From Eutrigla gurnardus (Eukaryota; Chordata; Actinopteri; Perciformes; Triglidae), in NCBI GenBank assembly GCA_963514095.1, contig OY741264.1, positions 11,492,054 through 11,556,053 of the forward strand: a DNA stretch of 64,000 bases. The letters run 5' to 3'. Below, in pieces: positions 38,373 through 49,045 of the stretch. Below the pieces are notes generated by a model. That model saw only the letters and a list, made by a program, of their open reading frames with translations. It was not told the DNA's origin and made no database searches. Numbering within the stretch: position 1 is the stretch's first letter; every line of letters begins with the position of its first letter. Made by a program: the position numbers and the translations under genes.

Positions 38373-40598
38373 GTTTCCTTGCAGGTAACCATGGTTAACA
38401 GAAGGAGAACATGGATTTCAAGCATCACCCTCCTTTTAAAGCTTACAGCCTTGTCCTTACATTAACGAGAGAATCACTGACATTTGATTTGAATTTTAAT
38501 AGCAAAGAGGGACTTTGCAATGCCCTATCTTGACCAATGTTGACCATCGCTAAAAATGCTTCTGCAGGTGTATTTGCCTGGATGTCATGGTGGATATGAC
38601 CTAGGGTGCATTTTACTCTGAACCATCACTTTAAGCATGGTTTAGCTCCTCCTCCTCTGTCTGGTCTAACCCAGGTGCAACTAGGGGGGACTGCACAAAT
38701 GGAATTTCACCAGGCCGCCTTCTCTTTTATAGCATCGCATCACAATCAATCAATTTAAGAGTCCCCATCATTGTATTTATTTAAATTTAGAAAATGGATT
38801 ATTCAGAATCAGCATTGTTTTACCTTCACTTTACTTATGTGCTGCTTATGTTGTTTCAAGTTGTATTGTATACACTTTTTACCATGAATGAATATGTTGT
38901 TAACTATTGCACATATTGTATTATTTTTATTATTCAAGGATGCCAAACATCATCAGGCAAAAGGGACTCCTAATGTTGATTATTTGTTTGAATGTCGATG
39001 AAAGTACATTCTCTCTTTTCAAGGTATTTAGAAGTAAATCAAAGTTCATGTGAGCACCCAACTGAAGCTAGCGTTGCTGGTAGATGCAACAATATGATGG
39101 CAGGTGTATTGCTCAGGATCTAAAGAAGCCCAGTGTGAAGTGGTTCGGATGAGCAGTTCTCAAGGTGCAAGCAGCAATACCGGAGGCCAAACGGCTCGTT
39201 CCGCAGCAGACCATGTCGAACAGTCGCTGCGTTAGCCACTAAACAAAGAGCAATCCTTCTCACAGTTGTCCAAGCATTTGATTAATGCTAAGAGGAGAGC
39301 AATGGGACTTAATTAAATCCTTGAAGTATGAATTTGTTAAACTTGTTGAAGTGCCAACGTTTCAAGTTGTTAATCTGACACTTTATCATGTTGTATTGTT
39401 AAATTGCAACACATATCACAGGATCCAAATTTGGAAACGGCAGCAGAAAAATTATTGAGCACATTTCGACACCTTCCCCAAGAAAAAAAACCTGGTATGC
39501 CTCTTTACAAGACTTTTACAAGTGTTTCATCAGTGCATTTTACACAGCTTCGTTAAGTGTGTGTGTGTAGTATTTTTCTAGTCATAAGTTTAGACTCAGC
39601 ATGTTTGTGGGTCGCTCTAATTAGTTGCGTGTCCCACAAGCTATCTCTCTGATGTGGTAATGTGTGTTGTGGATCGTGTGTGCTAGCAGAATTGTAAACA
39701 AGTTTATTGTGCTCGTTTGTGTTCAGATGTAAGTTGCTGTGTATGTTTGGCGTTATTGGTTGAGCAGGCTTTTCTGTGAATATGGGATTCTGCCTTGTAT
39801 TATTCAAGAGAAAGAAAAGTAACACCTCTACATACCTCTATGATTTTCAACCCTGTATACATGGTTCAAAGCTGGAAACATAAAGCATTTAATTCCCCAT
39901 TTATCTTCACATAACACTGTTTATTGGGTAAGGAATATTAATTATTGTTAAATGCAGATGGCAATTCTGAAGCATTTTAGAGGTGGTATGCTTTTTGATC
40001 ACCCTTATGCGTTCTGTGACGTTCTTGTACTGGGATCACACCACACAGGTAGAATACAAATATGTGAACTAGGCATGGGTGATATGAGATTATTGTTCAA
40101 CACAATATTGGTTTGCCACAATAATGGTCCACAATAACAGAATTATCAATAATGCTAATAATGCCTGTTATGAATTTTGCACTACATTCGGTATGCCTCT
40201 TGCTCTCTTTGTCTTGCTCTCTCAATGCTTCATATCATTGTTGTAGTATATAAAACCAATAACAACACGCTAGAATATGTCACATTATGTGTAGCCTTGG
40301 TTTTATAACTGTGATTTACAATGCTGTTAGATTTATGCTAACCTGCCACGCTAATTCAGGTGTAGGCCTCCATTGTATGCGACAGTGTTTTGACCACAGT
40401 GAAAATGGTTTTGGAAAGACCCAACAAATATGGATGTATGAAGCATATTATTATGTTAGATGAAGACATGTTGGGAATTTTGGAAATTATTACTTTCTTT
40501 TTTCCAATACATTTTGACTTTTGGATTGAGGACTTGAGGATAATAACAGAGCAGATTGAGTGCCATGTTGCTCGCCATTGTTTGAGAGGGGAAATGAA
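38373..40598. other. Unassigned sequence
   Basis: No gene was recognised. A short GT run occurs at 39558-39569. Composition is AT-rich, with no inverted-repeat-bounded element detected. Confidence 0.5.
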
Positions 40599-41042
40599 GG
40601 TGTGTTGTGGAAAAATGAATCTGCCCAATAAAGATCAACAACCAGGATCAGCTTTTTCTCCGAGGTTTATTCCACTAAGTATTCTCATCTGCAGAAGAAA
40701 GTACTGTTCACCCCTGCCTTCTGATGCAAAGGTTCAGAATCAGCAGGAACGACCCTGAGTCTAACAACAATCTCCCTTTTAAGGAGGAGGAACCATGGAC
40801 AAAGGACGGATCATGTCCTATCTTACAAAGACAAGATGTACAGGCAAGGTCAAGATTTACAGAACACAGGCGTCATAGTCCTGAAATTATCTTATGTCAA
40901 TGTGGCACTCATGTTCATATCATCTACAAACAGGCATTCATTTTCGTCATAGCATAACAGTCAGAAGAGGAGATGCGGATCGACGTCTGGCCTGACAAAT
41001 ATTCTGATAAATTACAAACATCCAAAATTCCCATTACAGGTG
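40599..41042 (-). mobile_element. Solo LTR of an endogenous retrovirus-like element
   Basis: The LTR body is 40603-41038 (436 bp), starting TG and ending CA in minus-strand reading (TGTAATGGG ... CCACAACA). An exact 4-bp duplication ggtg lies at 40599-40602 and 41039-41042. In minus orientation a TATA-like TTAAAAGG (40776-40783) precedes an AATAAA signal (40666-40671) by about 110 bp, leaving about 63 bp to the 3' end. This is a normal U3-R-U5 order for a retroviral LTR. There is no internal region, so the provirus was lost by LTR-LTR recombination. The 122-codon frame across its edge is incidental. Confidence 0.82.
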
Positions 41043-41517
41043 GAAGCCGGTGGACTCCTGCATGCAATATTTCTGTACGTTATTAATAATAATACAAATT
41101 GAATGTCAACACTATGAATGAAGCTTTAAAGCTACATAACATTTGGTACAACCCTACATAGCCCTAACTCAAGCAGGAAATATGTCTGCTCTCATTGCTT
41201 ATATGACAATTTTTAAGGCAAACAAAAAAGAAGAGCCAAAAAAATTAACAAAGTATTTTATGCGATAAAGAAGTTGGGACAAATTATGGAAACACCACCA
41301 CAATCTTAAAAGTTACCATCAAATAGAATACACAAGTCGGCCACGTGAGCAATCAACCCTCAGTCATCGGGGCTTAACAATGAATATTAACAAAATATGA
41401 ATAAACATGTATATAAAAATGACAGTCAATGGTGGCGAGACTGCACAAGGGCAGTTACTACCAGTTGATAGATCTGAGGATGAAGGATGGACTTACTGCC
41501 TATGTGCTATAATGACA
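41043..41517. other. No feature seen
   Basis: AT-rich spacer between the solo LTR and the large dispersed repeat. Confidence 0.5.
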
Positions 41518-42990
41518 ATTAAAACTGCGAGCAGTGATAACGGGCCCTCGCATGGCACGTAACTCGGTTAGTGCTACGGCCGCCTGACGTGTCGGACCGT
41601 CTGGCCTGGCCACCGCCACGGGGCGGGTCGTCCCCGGCCACCGCCACGTTGCCAGTCGTCCCCGGTCGCCCCCGGCCACCGCCACGGCGCGGGTCGTCCC
41701 CGGCCACCGCCACGGCTGGCGCCTGTCGTCCCCGGCCACCGCCACGGCGCGGGTCGTCCCCGGCCACCGCCACGGCGCGGGTCGTCCCCGGCCACCGCCA
41801 CGGGGCGGGTCATCCCCGGCCACGACCACGTTGCTGGTCGTCCCTTGCCTGAATCCTCTCTTGCCTGAATCGTAGTGTTGATCATTGTATCAGACGATTG
41901 AAGTCGTCGTGCTCGACTGGGGTGCAAAGTTCCACGACACTTGGACCTTATACGGGTGTAAAAACATGACATTTTATGTCGCCACTAGGTGGCGCTCTGA
42001 TTGCGAGTCAATATTGCAGTGCAGACGTGTTCAGGGTGGGACTCTCATCAAATGTGAGACGTTTGAACATGATTGGACAATGTACATTGAAGTTATAACA
42101 GTTTAGATTTTTGTGGTCGAAGCATGAAATTCGTCCATGTTCAGGATGCCGTCCTGGCCACGCCCTTTGACTTATGTAAGACCTTTCGATGATTTTGCAT
42201 CGTTGAGGCCTCTAGAACAGTGTCAGCAAGTTTGGCATGAATCGGATCAACGGTGTAGGAGGAGTCCGTTAAAATACAAAGCCTTCATTTGGCTAAAATG
42301 GCCTAAAATTGCCCAAAATGGCTGATTTACTCTAGCGCCCCCGAGTGGTCAATATTAATAAAACTTTCAGGATATGTTCCAGGGAGTTATGTCAACATAT
42401 CCTGCAAGTTTCGTGACAATTCGGTTAAATATTGTGGAGTTATGTCTATTGATTTTTAGAGCCCCGCCCCTCTGATGTTCATTGGCTAATAACTCCTGAA
42501 CGCAACTATATTTCAGAAAGATTTTGATAGCAATTGACTACCGTGGTCCAATGATGATGCACAGCAATTTTTATGAGAATCGGTTCTACGGTTTAGGAAA
42601 CATTAGCAAAAACGTGTTTTTCACAAAATTCAAAATGGCGGAAAATTTCGGTAGGCGGACTTTGGTGCCATAATGTAATTTTTTGTAGAGCACACGGATC
42701 TGCATGTCTGTGCAAAATTTCAAGTCAATTGGAGTTAGGGTGTGAGCTGGCCATCCTTCTTTGCGTTAGGTGGCGCTAGCGAGCCACTTTTTTGTGGCCA
42801 ACTCTGAAACCTTTAAAATCATTGAATTTTCGCCGTTTTCTATTAGCACACCAAATTTGGTAAGCTAATTATTTTGCTAAGGCCCCCAAAATGGCACCCG
42901 AAGTGGCGAAAAAAAAAAAATAATAATAAGAAACCGTTCAATTTCAATAGGGCTTCGCAGCCCGACGTTGTCGGCGCTCGGGCCCTAATA
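41518..42990 (+). mobile_element. Large dispersed repeat with GC minisatellite, possibly Helitron-like
   Basis: The unit runs from actgcgagcagtgataacgggccctcgc to the closing gcgctcgggccctaat. I know this kind of sequence as a dispersed, non-coding fish repeat. It contains a 28-bp minisatellite near its start, long segments with words such as ggaaaatttcggtaggcgg, and an A-rich tract (42907-42927). The end has two adjacent short hairpins (gggct/agccc at 42950-42963; ccgac/gtcgg at 42962-42974). Ten nucleotides later comes CTAA followed by T, the layout of a Helitron 3' end. No Rep/helicase frame is present and no clear 5' TC end was found, so the class is a hypothesis. Confidence 0.55.
41619..41850. 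repeat. 28-bp GC-rich minisatellite
   Basis: About seven imperfect head-to-tail copies of a 28-bp unit built around cccggccaccgccacg. Variants are ggcgcgggtcgt, gttgccagtcgt and ggctggcgcctgtcgt. It is strongly strand-asymmetric (C-rich on plus) and CpG-dense in an AT-rich neighbourhood. It produces the proline/arginine-rich frames on both strands, which are not genes. Confidence 0.9.
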
Positions 42991-43218
42991 AAAACTAACT
43001 TTGGAAAATGTGATTATAAGAATAAGGTCTTAAGATGTATGTACTTGTATTTTAACGTGTTTTTTTTTTTCATTAAAATAGTTTCTTGCAAAGCTTTTGT
43101 GTGTTTTTCATGTATCAATCTTGGTGCCTTTTTGATGTTAAAATAATGTTGGCAGCAAGTTATTTAATTTTTAACAAGTGATACAGATATGCTGAGAAAC
43201 CTGCATCTGTTCCTCCAG

Positions 43219-43591
43219 TATTCTGCCTAAGGAGAAGACTTTGACAACCACCAAAGGAGAACATCCTCGGCTGTGTTTGTGCATAAGCAGCACATTACTG
43301 AAACTTTTAACAGACTCTGCCTGCAGCCAAAGTGATGACCTTCCCTGCTGTGCATGTATCACCCGCACATCTGCCACCTTTGCAAACGACGACAAAAGTC
43401 TGTTTGATCAGCGGAGGCAGTCTGAAAGACCAGACCTACTTAGGAAAGACACAACATCGACCTGTTGGGGACCGGTTTTGGAGCGAAATCCACTCTATTT
43501 CGATCAGAATCAACGACTCCGCTCGTCCATCTTGAGCAACTATCTGCTGCATCCATCCCCAAGACGCTTCATTCCAGAACAACAGAGAGGT
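43219..43591 (+). CDS. Candidate internal exon, unknown function
   Basis: A frame open for about 124 codons (ttg at 43241 to about 43591, continuing past 43600) lies between an acceptor-like tctgttcctccag ending at 43218 and a donor-like agagaggtaata at about 43590. The translation (for example FDQRRQSERPDLLRK and RNPLYFDQNQRLRSSIL) has mixed polar composition unlike repeat-derived frames, but I recognise no family. There is no ATG at the start, no neighbouring exon was identified, and the opposite strand is also open over part of it. A chance frame of this length is plausible in 64 kb. Treat it as a weak exon candidate only. Confidence 0.2.
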
Positions 43592-43615
43592 AATAGGCAA
43601 CACAGCTTTAAATGA

Positions 43616-45090
43616 TTTCCAGAGAATGTTTGTAATCCAGCAACATTTCATGAGAAAAATGTAATTCTTACACTTCATTGATTCATATTTCCACAATCCA
43701 TTGATAGTAATCAGTTAATATCCTGTTGCTGATGATTACGTTTCTAATTCATCTCGTCTTTTTTTTGTTTTCTTACACTCATGTCTCATAAGTGTAATAA
43801 ATCACTGAACAGGAAACTAATTGGCTGATTAATATTTTGAACATGTATGTCTGTGTTCTTTTTTTGCAGAAGCACACATTGTTATATTGAAAGTTAAAAA
43901 AAAACACATTGTTCTACTTTTTGTGTGAGCTGCTAGCAATGTTTTAGCAATACTGAAAAAAAAACAACAACAAAAACTTTTCTACACTGTTCAAAGGAAG
44001 GTACAGGCATTGTAGGAAAGGCTCAGTAACAAAGTTGAACAGAGATCAGGGAACATGCCAGGATGATGAAAATAAATAAATAAGTAAGGAAATCAATAAA
44101 AATGCTCTTTGGCCTGACAGTTTTCAATGATGATAACTAGGGCTCTGGATGTACCAGACAGCATTTTGTTTTGGCCCTGGTTTGATTGACAAATAATGGC
44201 CCCACAGTTGTTGTTTTTCTTAGCTGGGCACACAGTGTGTAACGGACACCCATCTCACCAGTGTGTGGCATTGGGGAATAATTACAGGGGGCCGCCTGAG
44301 GTAAGGCCTGGCAGAGAGAGTTCATTAGTAATGAGGGAGGAGGGTGAAGGAGAGAGGCCTGGGAGGGTAGATAGCTTCACACTGCACAACAAAAGAGAGA
44401 GTTTTTGCTCGAACTGAGCTCAGTGCAGACTAAACACTTTCCTTCAGTAGAACCTCTTTTCCCAGCTCAATTCCACTGCCGGTTGAAATCTCTGTAGCTA
44501 TTACAAGGTGGGAAAAGAAAGGAGAATTGTGATGCTCATGGGCCACCTGTGTCTGTTTGGTATTTAACTCATTTGTATGGAGGTTTATGCAAAAAGTGCC
44601 ACTAGGGTCTGTGGCTGCCTGCATGCACACATGCCTCTCGCTGTTATTTAAATCAACAAAACCACGAGGGACAGGTGAAGATGCTGATTTGTTTGAAAAA
44701 AATGCAACTGAATTAATCATGTAAATGATGAAGTTGAATGATGAGGGAGATTCTAATTCATTTTAAGGTGCGTGGTCTTGCAAACAACAGGAGAAAAACA
44801 ACAACATGATATTCATTCACAAATCATCTACAAAACTGCATGCTAAGAAAAAAAAAGATAGCCTTTTCATATTTAAACGTGATACATTTAAAACGGGAAA
44901 TTAATTACAACTGTAATATGATTATTGATCTAATTTTGTGTTGATTTTACCAAACCAAACTAAAAAGAAAGGAAAGCAGCTAGTTTTGTTGTTATATTGT
45001 TGCCTTACTTGAACTTCTTTCCATTTTTTTCTACAGTTTTTCCGTTTTACATCTCCAATGCTATACTATACTGAGGTAAGAAGAGTCTGT
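43616..45090. other. Unassigned; possible conserved non-coding segment
   Basis: No gene was seen. About 44110-44420 is non-repetitive with balanced composition (TAATGAGG, GGAATAATTACAGGG, TGATTGACAAATAATGG). It has the look of regulatory conserved DNA, but there is no direct proof. Confidence 0.3.
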
Positions 45091-45700
45091 GGGCCCTAGT
45101 TTCGTGGGGCAGCGCAGGGCGGCAGAGGATGGCAGAGCCGGCGTAATGCAAGTTTCGACCTGCGCAGCCTTGCGCACGGTCAGTTTGGCAGTTTGGTGGA
45201 TCGCCTGCGCCAAGATGGGTGTGGCGGCGCAGCAGTGGGAGGCGTCACAGATTCAGCTTGGCGTAGCGGAAGTTTCGTGGCAAAAAGCCTCGCCCAGTGA
45301 ATTTATATCTATATAGATTGTCCCGTCACATCTGACGTCAGATCAAAGGCGGATGGCACGCGTAACGGAAACTCAGCCTCTCGGACCAAAACATCTCCCT
45401 CTCTCTCTCGTGTTTTTTATAATATCGGCATTGTTATTATTATGATACGCGGGCACAGCGCGTGATGCGTGTGGTGGGAGCGCCGGCGCTGCTTCTGTCA
45501 TCGGGTTGTCAAGTGACGGAACTTGCACTGAACCTCCCCTAACGCATTAAAGGAGAGGAGAGGAGCTCATTTGATTGGTGAAGATCTGAATCGGCTGTAT
45601 TAATCCCAGTCCACGCCTCGTCTCCTCCTCGTCTCCCACTCACGCCTTCTTCTCCTCCCTCTTTCCCACTTGCGCGGGTGGGTCCACGAAACTAGGGCCC
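45091..45700. mobile_element. MITE with gggccctagtttcgtgg inverted repeats (Harbinger/ISL2EU-like)
   Basis: Exact 17-bp inverted repeats occur at 45091-45107 and 45684-45700 around a 576-bp interior. The GGGCCCTA terminus and GC-rich ends (gcgcagg, tgcgcgg) resemble fish Harbinger/ISL2EU-type MITEs. A clean target duplication was not found; the best is tgt versus tat. The interior has CRE-like tgacgtca (45332), a CT-run and a GGAGAGGAGAGGAG block. No transposase is present. Confidence 0.75.
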
Positions 45701-46943
45701 TATATGCTGGACTTTTAATCACTTTTATAATTGATGCATTATTTGAATGATAAAAATAACAATGAAATGTATCTCTGTATTTGTTACATTTTCAAGGATT
45801 CTCTGTATAGGTACTATGTACAGCTGATACCCAAAGTAGAGGCATTTGTATTGGGACTTAAAAAGTCAGATTGGTGCATTCCTACTCTGAACAACAGTAT
45901 GAGGGAGCAACTGAAAAAAGGCAGCATGCTCAAGGGCGAGATGTCTGCACAGGGCTAAATGAAAGTATCTGCCTCAAACAGCACTGGGTTAGCTGCAGTT
46001 CCCGTGGTTGCGTATTCACACTGCAAAATTTCACAGGAATTGGACCCAAAAGTTGCAGGTTGGACAGCTGAGGTTAAAAAGGCTTTTTTGTTGTTTGTTG
46101 TTCAAGTACAGTTGGCAACAGGAAAGGAGGCAGGTAACGGGTAACTAAGAACAGGAAAGGAAACCCCAGAGGAGAGAACACTAAGAGCAAATAAGCAACC
46201 TGACAAATGACATATTTACTCCAACACTAATGAGCTAATTCAAGACACAAAACTCACTGAGGATGTCTAGGAGAAAGGTTTGTGAGCAAAGGGTCAAAAA
46301 GATAAATACGCAATACATGATACACTCCTGCATGATCTAGTGTTCCTGAATGAAAAGTTGCAACAGGAGGCTAACCATCAAACCTTTCAAAGAGAGTTTG
46401 TAATTTATTTTTTAATCAATGCTCCAACATAAAGCCAGTTTGTCCCAGCGGGCATTAGGAACTAGCAGAGGTCATCCACACCACTTTATGCACAGGCTCT
46501 TTGATTCATGCAATGCCACTGTTAACAATTTGTGTGTTGGAAGCTGCTGACTGATGAAGAGCAGGGTTGGGGAAACATTATTATGTATGGAAAATGATGT
46601 ATACAGAGAGAGAGAACCACATGGTATGTCATTAGGTTCAGAGAAGTGTACATTGTAAAGATCCATTCCCACTGTGTGATTTTAGATGATCATTGCTTGG
46701 TTTCCACGTTTACAGATATGGAACAGAATACTACCAGAAAATCACACCGAATACAGCATTATGTGAGTTTTCAGGCATCTCAAGCCCCTCAACAACAGGG
46801 GCATGCTTCACCACAATTTGGCACAGAGTATGACCGCAGTGCCTCAAGCTCCTTCTCATCTTTGCACTTTTCTTTGTTTTCTTTTGATTTCTTTTTCTTA
46901 TTTTTTTAAATCATTGTTGGACAGCAACACATTTATTTACTAG
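45701..46943. other. No feature seen
   Basis: Unassigned sequence. Overlapping plus-strand frames at 45731-46144 lack recognisable motifs. Confidence 0.5.
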
Positions 46944-47318
46944 TTGTTGGTTGAGATCCATCGTCTACCGCTTATCCTGTATTCAGGGTCATGGGGTAGC
47001 TGGAGCCGATTCCTGCTGACATTGGCTGAAGGACAGGTCATCGCAGGGCTGACATGTAGAGACAGACAACCATTCACACTCACATTCACACCGACGGGCA
47101 ATTCAGAGTCATCAACCTATCCCCATTATGCTAGTCTTTGGACTGTGGGAGGAAGCCGTAGAACCCGGACAGAACCCATGCAGGGGGAACATGCAAACCC
47201 CACACAGAAGGAACCCTAACTGGGAATCGAACCCAGGACCCTCTCTGACCCTCACTGAGAGGCGACAGTGTTACCCACTTCACCACCGTGCACCATCTCA
47301 ACCCTTGTTGGTTGAGAT
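46944..47318 (-). mobile_element. (ATGG)-type SINE, nearly full length, with 14-bp target duplication
   Basis: The body is 46958-47304 in minus orientation. The tRNA-like head (GGTGGTGAAGTGGGTAACAC A box; GGGTTCGATTCCC B box) lies at the 47304 side. The conserved middle includes TGTGGGGTTTGCATGTTCC and CCACAGTCCAAAG, and the GGATAAGCGGTAGA end is at the 46958 side. The direct duplication ttgttggttgagat is exact (46944-46957 and 47305-47318). It is the same family as 62050-62408, but the terminal ATGG repeats are nearly gone. Confidence 0.88.
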
Positions 47319-47682
47319 ATTACCTGTAAATATGTTAACATTGTAAGAATGGAATGTACATTTACCCAATTAATGCAGTTATGTACAATGTTGAAGTACT
47401 TGTATTCCCATTTTTTTTACGCTTCTTTACGCTTCTACTACTCGAAATCTAAGAGGGAAATATTGTACCTTTTACTGCACTATATTGATCTGAAACTCCA
47501 GTTTTATTTTGTAGTTTTTGTCTATGTGGTTTCCTGTATTATGCTTCCTGGCCCTTGTTGTTTCTGGTGTCTTGACTCCCCCTCACTTGTGTTGATTGCC
47601 AACCTGCTGTTTTTCCCCTGTCTCCTCGTCGGTTCATTTTGTTTGGTCATGTTGTGTTTCACTACCCTGGTGTTTTTGCTAG
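47319..47682 (+). mobile_element. Left part of an older LTR-retrotransposon-like leader
   Basis: From about 47500 the sequence is T-rich (ttgtctatgtggtttcctg, ctgtctcctcgtcggttc). It continues, after the 2.74-kb insertion at 47683-50424, into 50429-51537. The join ...tttttgctag / catgatccctg is seamless once one CTAG copy is removed. The class is inferred from the downstream part. The left limit was not determined; 47319-47500 is unassigned. Confidence 0.4.
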
Positions 47683-48189
47683 TGTTGGGGATGTAGCAGG
47701 AGCAGATTTGGTTATCAACAGCTAATTATTGATGTCAATATGATTATCGATATTAATAATTATATTTAATATATTATCATGATATAATCATGAATAAACG
47801 GGGCATCACCCTGGGATCAGGGAAAAGATAACCTAAAACTGTATTCAGTCTCAATATAAAAGGTTTTACACTCACATGCCAATCATCATGATCATTGGCA
47901 TAGAAGTATAAAAACAATCGAACAATTAAAAAGGCGTGAAATTCGAGCACTAGCCTTCACAACCTGCTGTTATCCAGTGACATATACACAACAAGCACAA
48001 GAGACCGCTAGTTATAATATAGTAAGATTTATTAAAATCAGTAATAATGATCACAATCAATAACACTGCAATTAACAAAGCCTTATTACCTAACTACCTA
48101 ACACACAAAGCTAAGCTAACAAAGGAAGAGACCCACGTGGAGTGCGTGTGTGTGTGGGTGCGTGTGCGTGCGTGTAGAGAGAGAGAGAT

Positions 48190-48457
48190 ATGGCCGGGCG
48201 CGACCACCAGATGGAGCTATTCCTCACAGCGTTCGGGGCGGAGCCACTGACGTCAGATGGCGCAGCGAGAGAGGGGAGAGAGCGGGGGAGAGATGGCCGG
48301 GTGCAGCCACCAGATGGAGCTATTCCTCACAGCGTTCAGGGACGGAGCCACTGACGTCGGCTAGAATCGTGAGAGAGAGAGCGAGAGATGGCCGGGTACA
48401 GCCACCAGATGGAGCTATGTCCTTAGCGTCCGGAGACGGAAACAGCTGGCGTAGGAT
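48190..48457 (-). repeat. Three ~100-bp direct repeats with CRE-like sites
   Basis: Copies start at 48190, 48293 and 48388, each opening atggccggg and containing ccaccagatggagctat. Copy 1 has a perfect palindromic tgacgtca (48248-48255). Copy 2 has tgacgtcg at the same place. Copy 3 has lost it. Purine-rich gagaga spacers separate the copies. Multiple enhancer-like repeats upstream of a poly-A signal are a typical feature of retroviral U3 regions in the minus-strand reading. Activity is untested. Confidence 0.75.
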
Positions 48458-48532
48458 ACGTGTGGGGGCGGTGTATGTGTGTGCGCATTTGTGTTAGCCA
48501 GAGAGAGAATGCGCGCGTAATACACAATGGAT

Positions 48533-48989
48533 CAGTAAGCTATTTTATTTATTTTTATTTATTTATTTGTTTTCGGGCATGTCTGTTAAATCATCATCAC
48601 ACATCTTTGTTCACATAGTAAAATACAACATGGCCGAAAGGGAAAGCGGGAGAAGCCTAGGCTTATCTAGTCCCGCCCCCATTACCCACAGGAGAAAATC
48701 GTCATCATAATCTTTTCTTATCATTGCATTTTTCACTTTACATAACTTTTACTTTTTCTTGTGACATTTGACATAACATGTTACAGCAGTAGGTGGTACA
48801 GAGAGCTGAAGTCCAGTACATACAGATTACGTGTGTGTCTGCACACGTGTCCATATTTATTCATCACGATTGAGCAGTAGTCTCATCATGTAACAAGGTC
48901 CGAAGGAAAAGAGAAAAAAAAGGAAGGAAAAACAAGCAAAAAATAAGAAAAATGAAAATAAAGATAAAAATAAAAGTCCAGTGAAGCTA
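48533..48989 (-). mobile_element. 5'-truncated LINE 3' end inserted in the retrovirus-like element
   Basis: The minus-strand body (48978 to 48543) ends in GCCCGAAAAC followed by an (AAAT)n tail, typical of a fish non-LTR retrotransposon. Near the end TTTCGGCCATG and CATGCCCGAAA form an inverted pair. It is flanked by tagcttcactg versus tagcttactg (minus reading; 48979-48989 and 48533-48542), a near-perfect target duplication with one deletion. No reverse-transcriptase sequence remains. It is younger than the host insertion. Confidence 0.7.
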
Positions 48990-49045
48990 CTAGTTGTTGA
49001 GATGGTGTGGGAGCCCCCCCTTTTTTTTTATTTATTTTTTTTTTA

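Noticed and set aside
40390..40758. 122-codon plus-strand frame
   Set aside because: It crosses the boundary of the solo LTR at 40603, so it cannot be an ancestral coding unit, and no motif was recognised.
41500..41972. Several overlapping Arg/Pro/Gly-rich frames on both strands
   Set aside because: They are produced by the 28-bp GC minisatellite, whose period is not a multiple of three, and show no conserved start or domain.
48543..48978. Part of the retrovirus-like element
   Set aside because: It has its own (AAAT)n tail and near-perfect flanking duplication, so it is a separate later LINE insertion.
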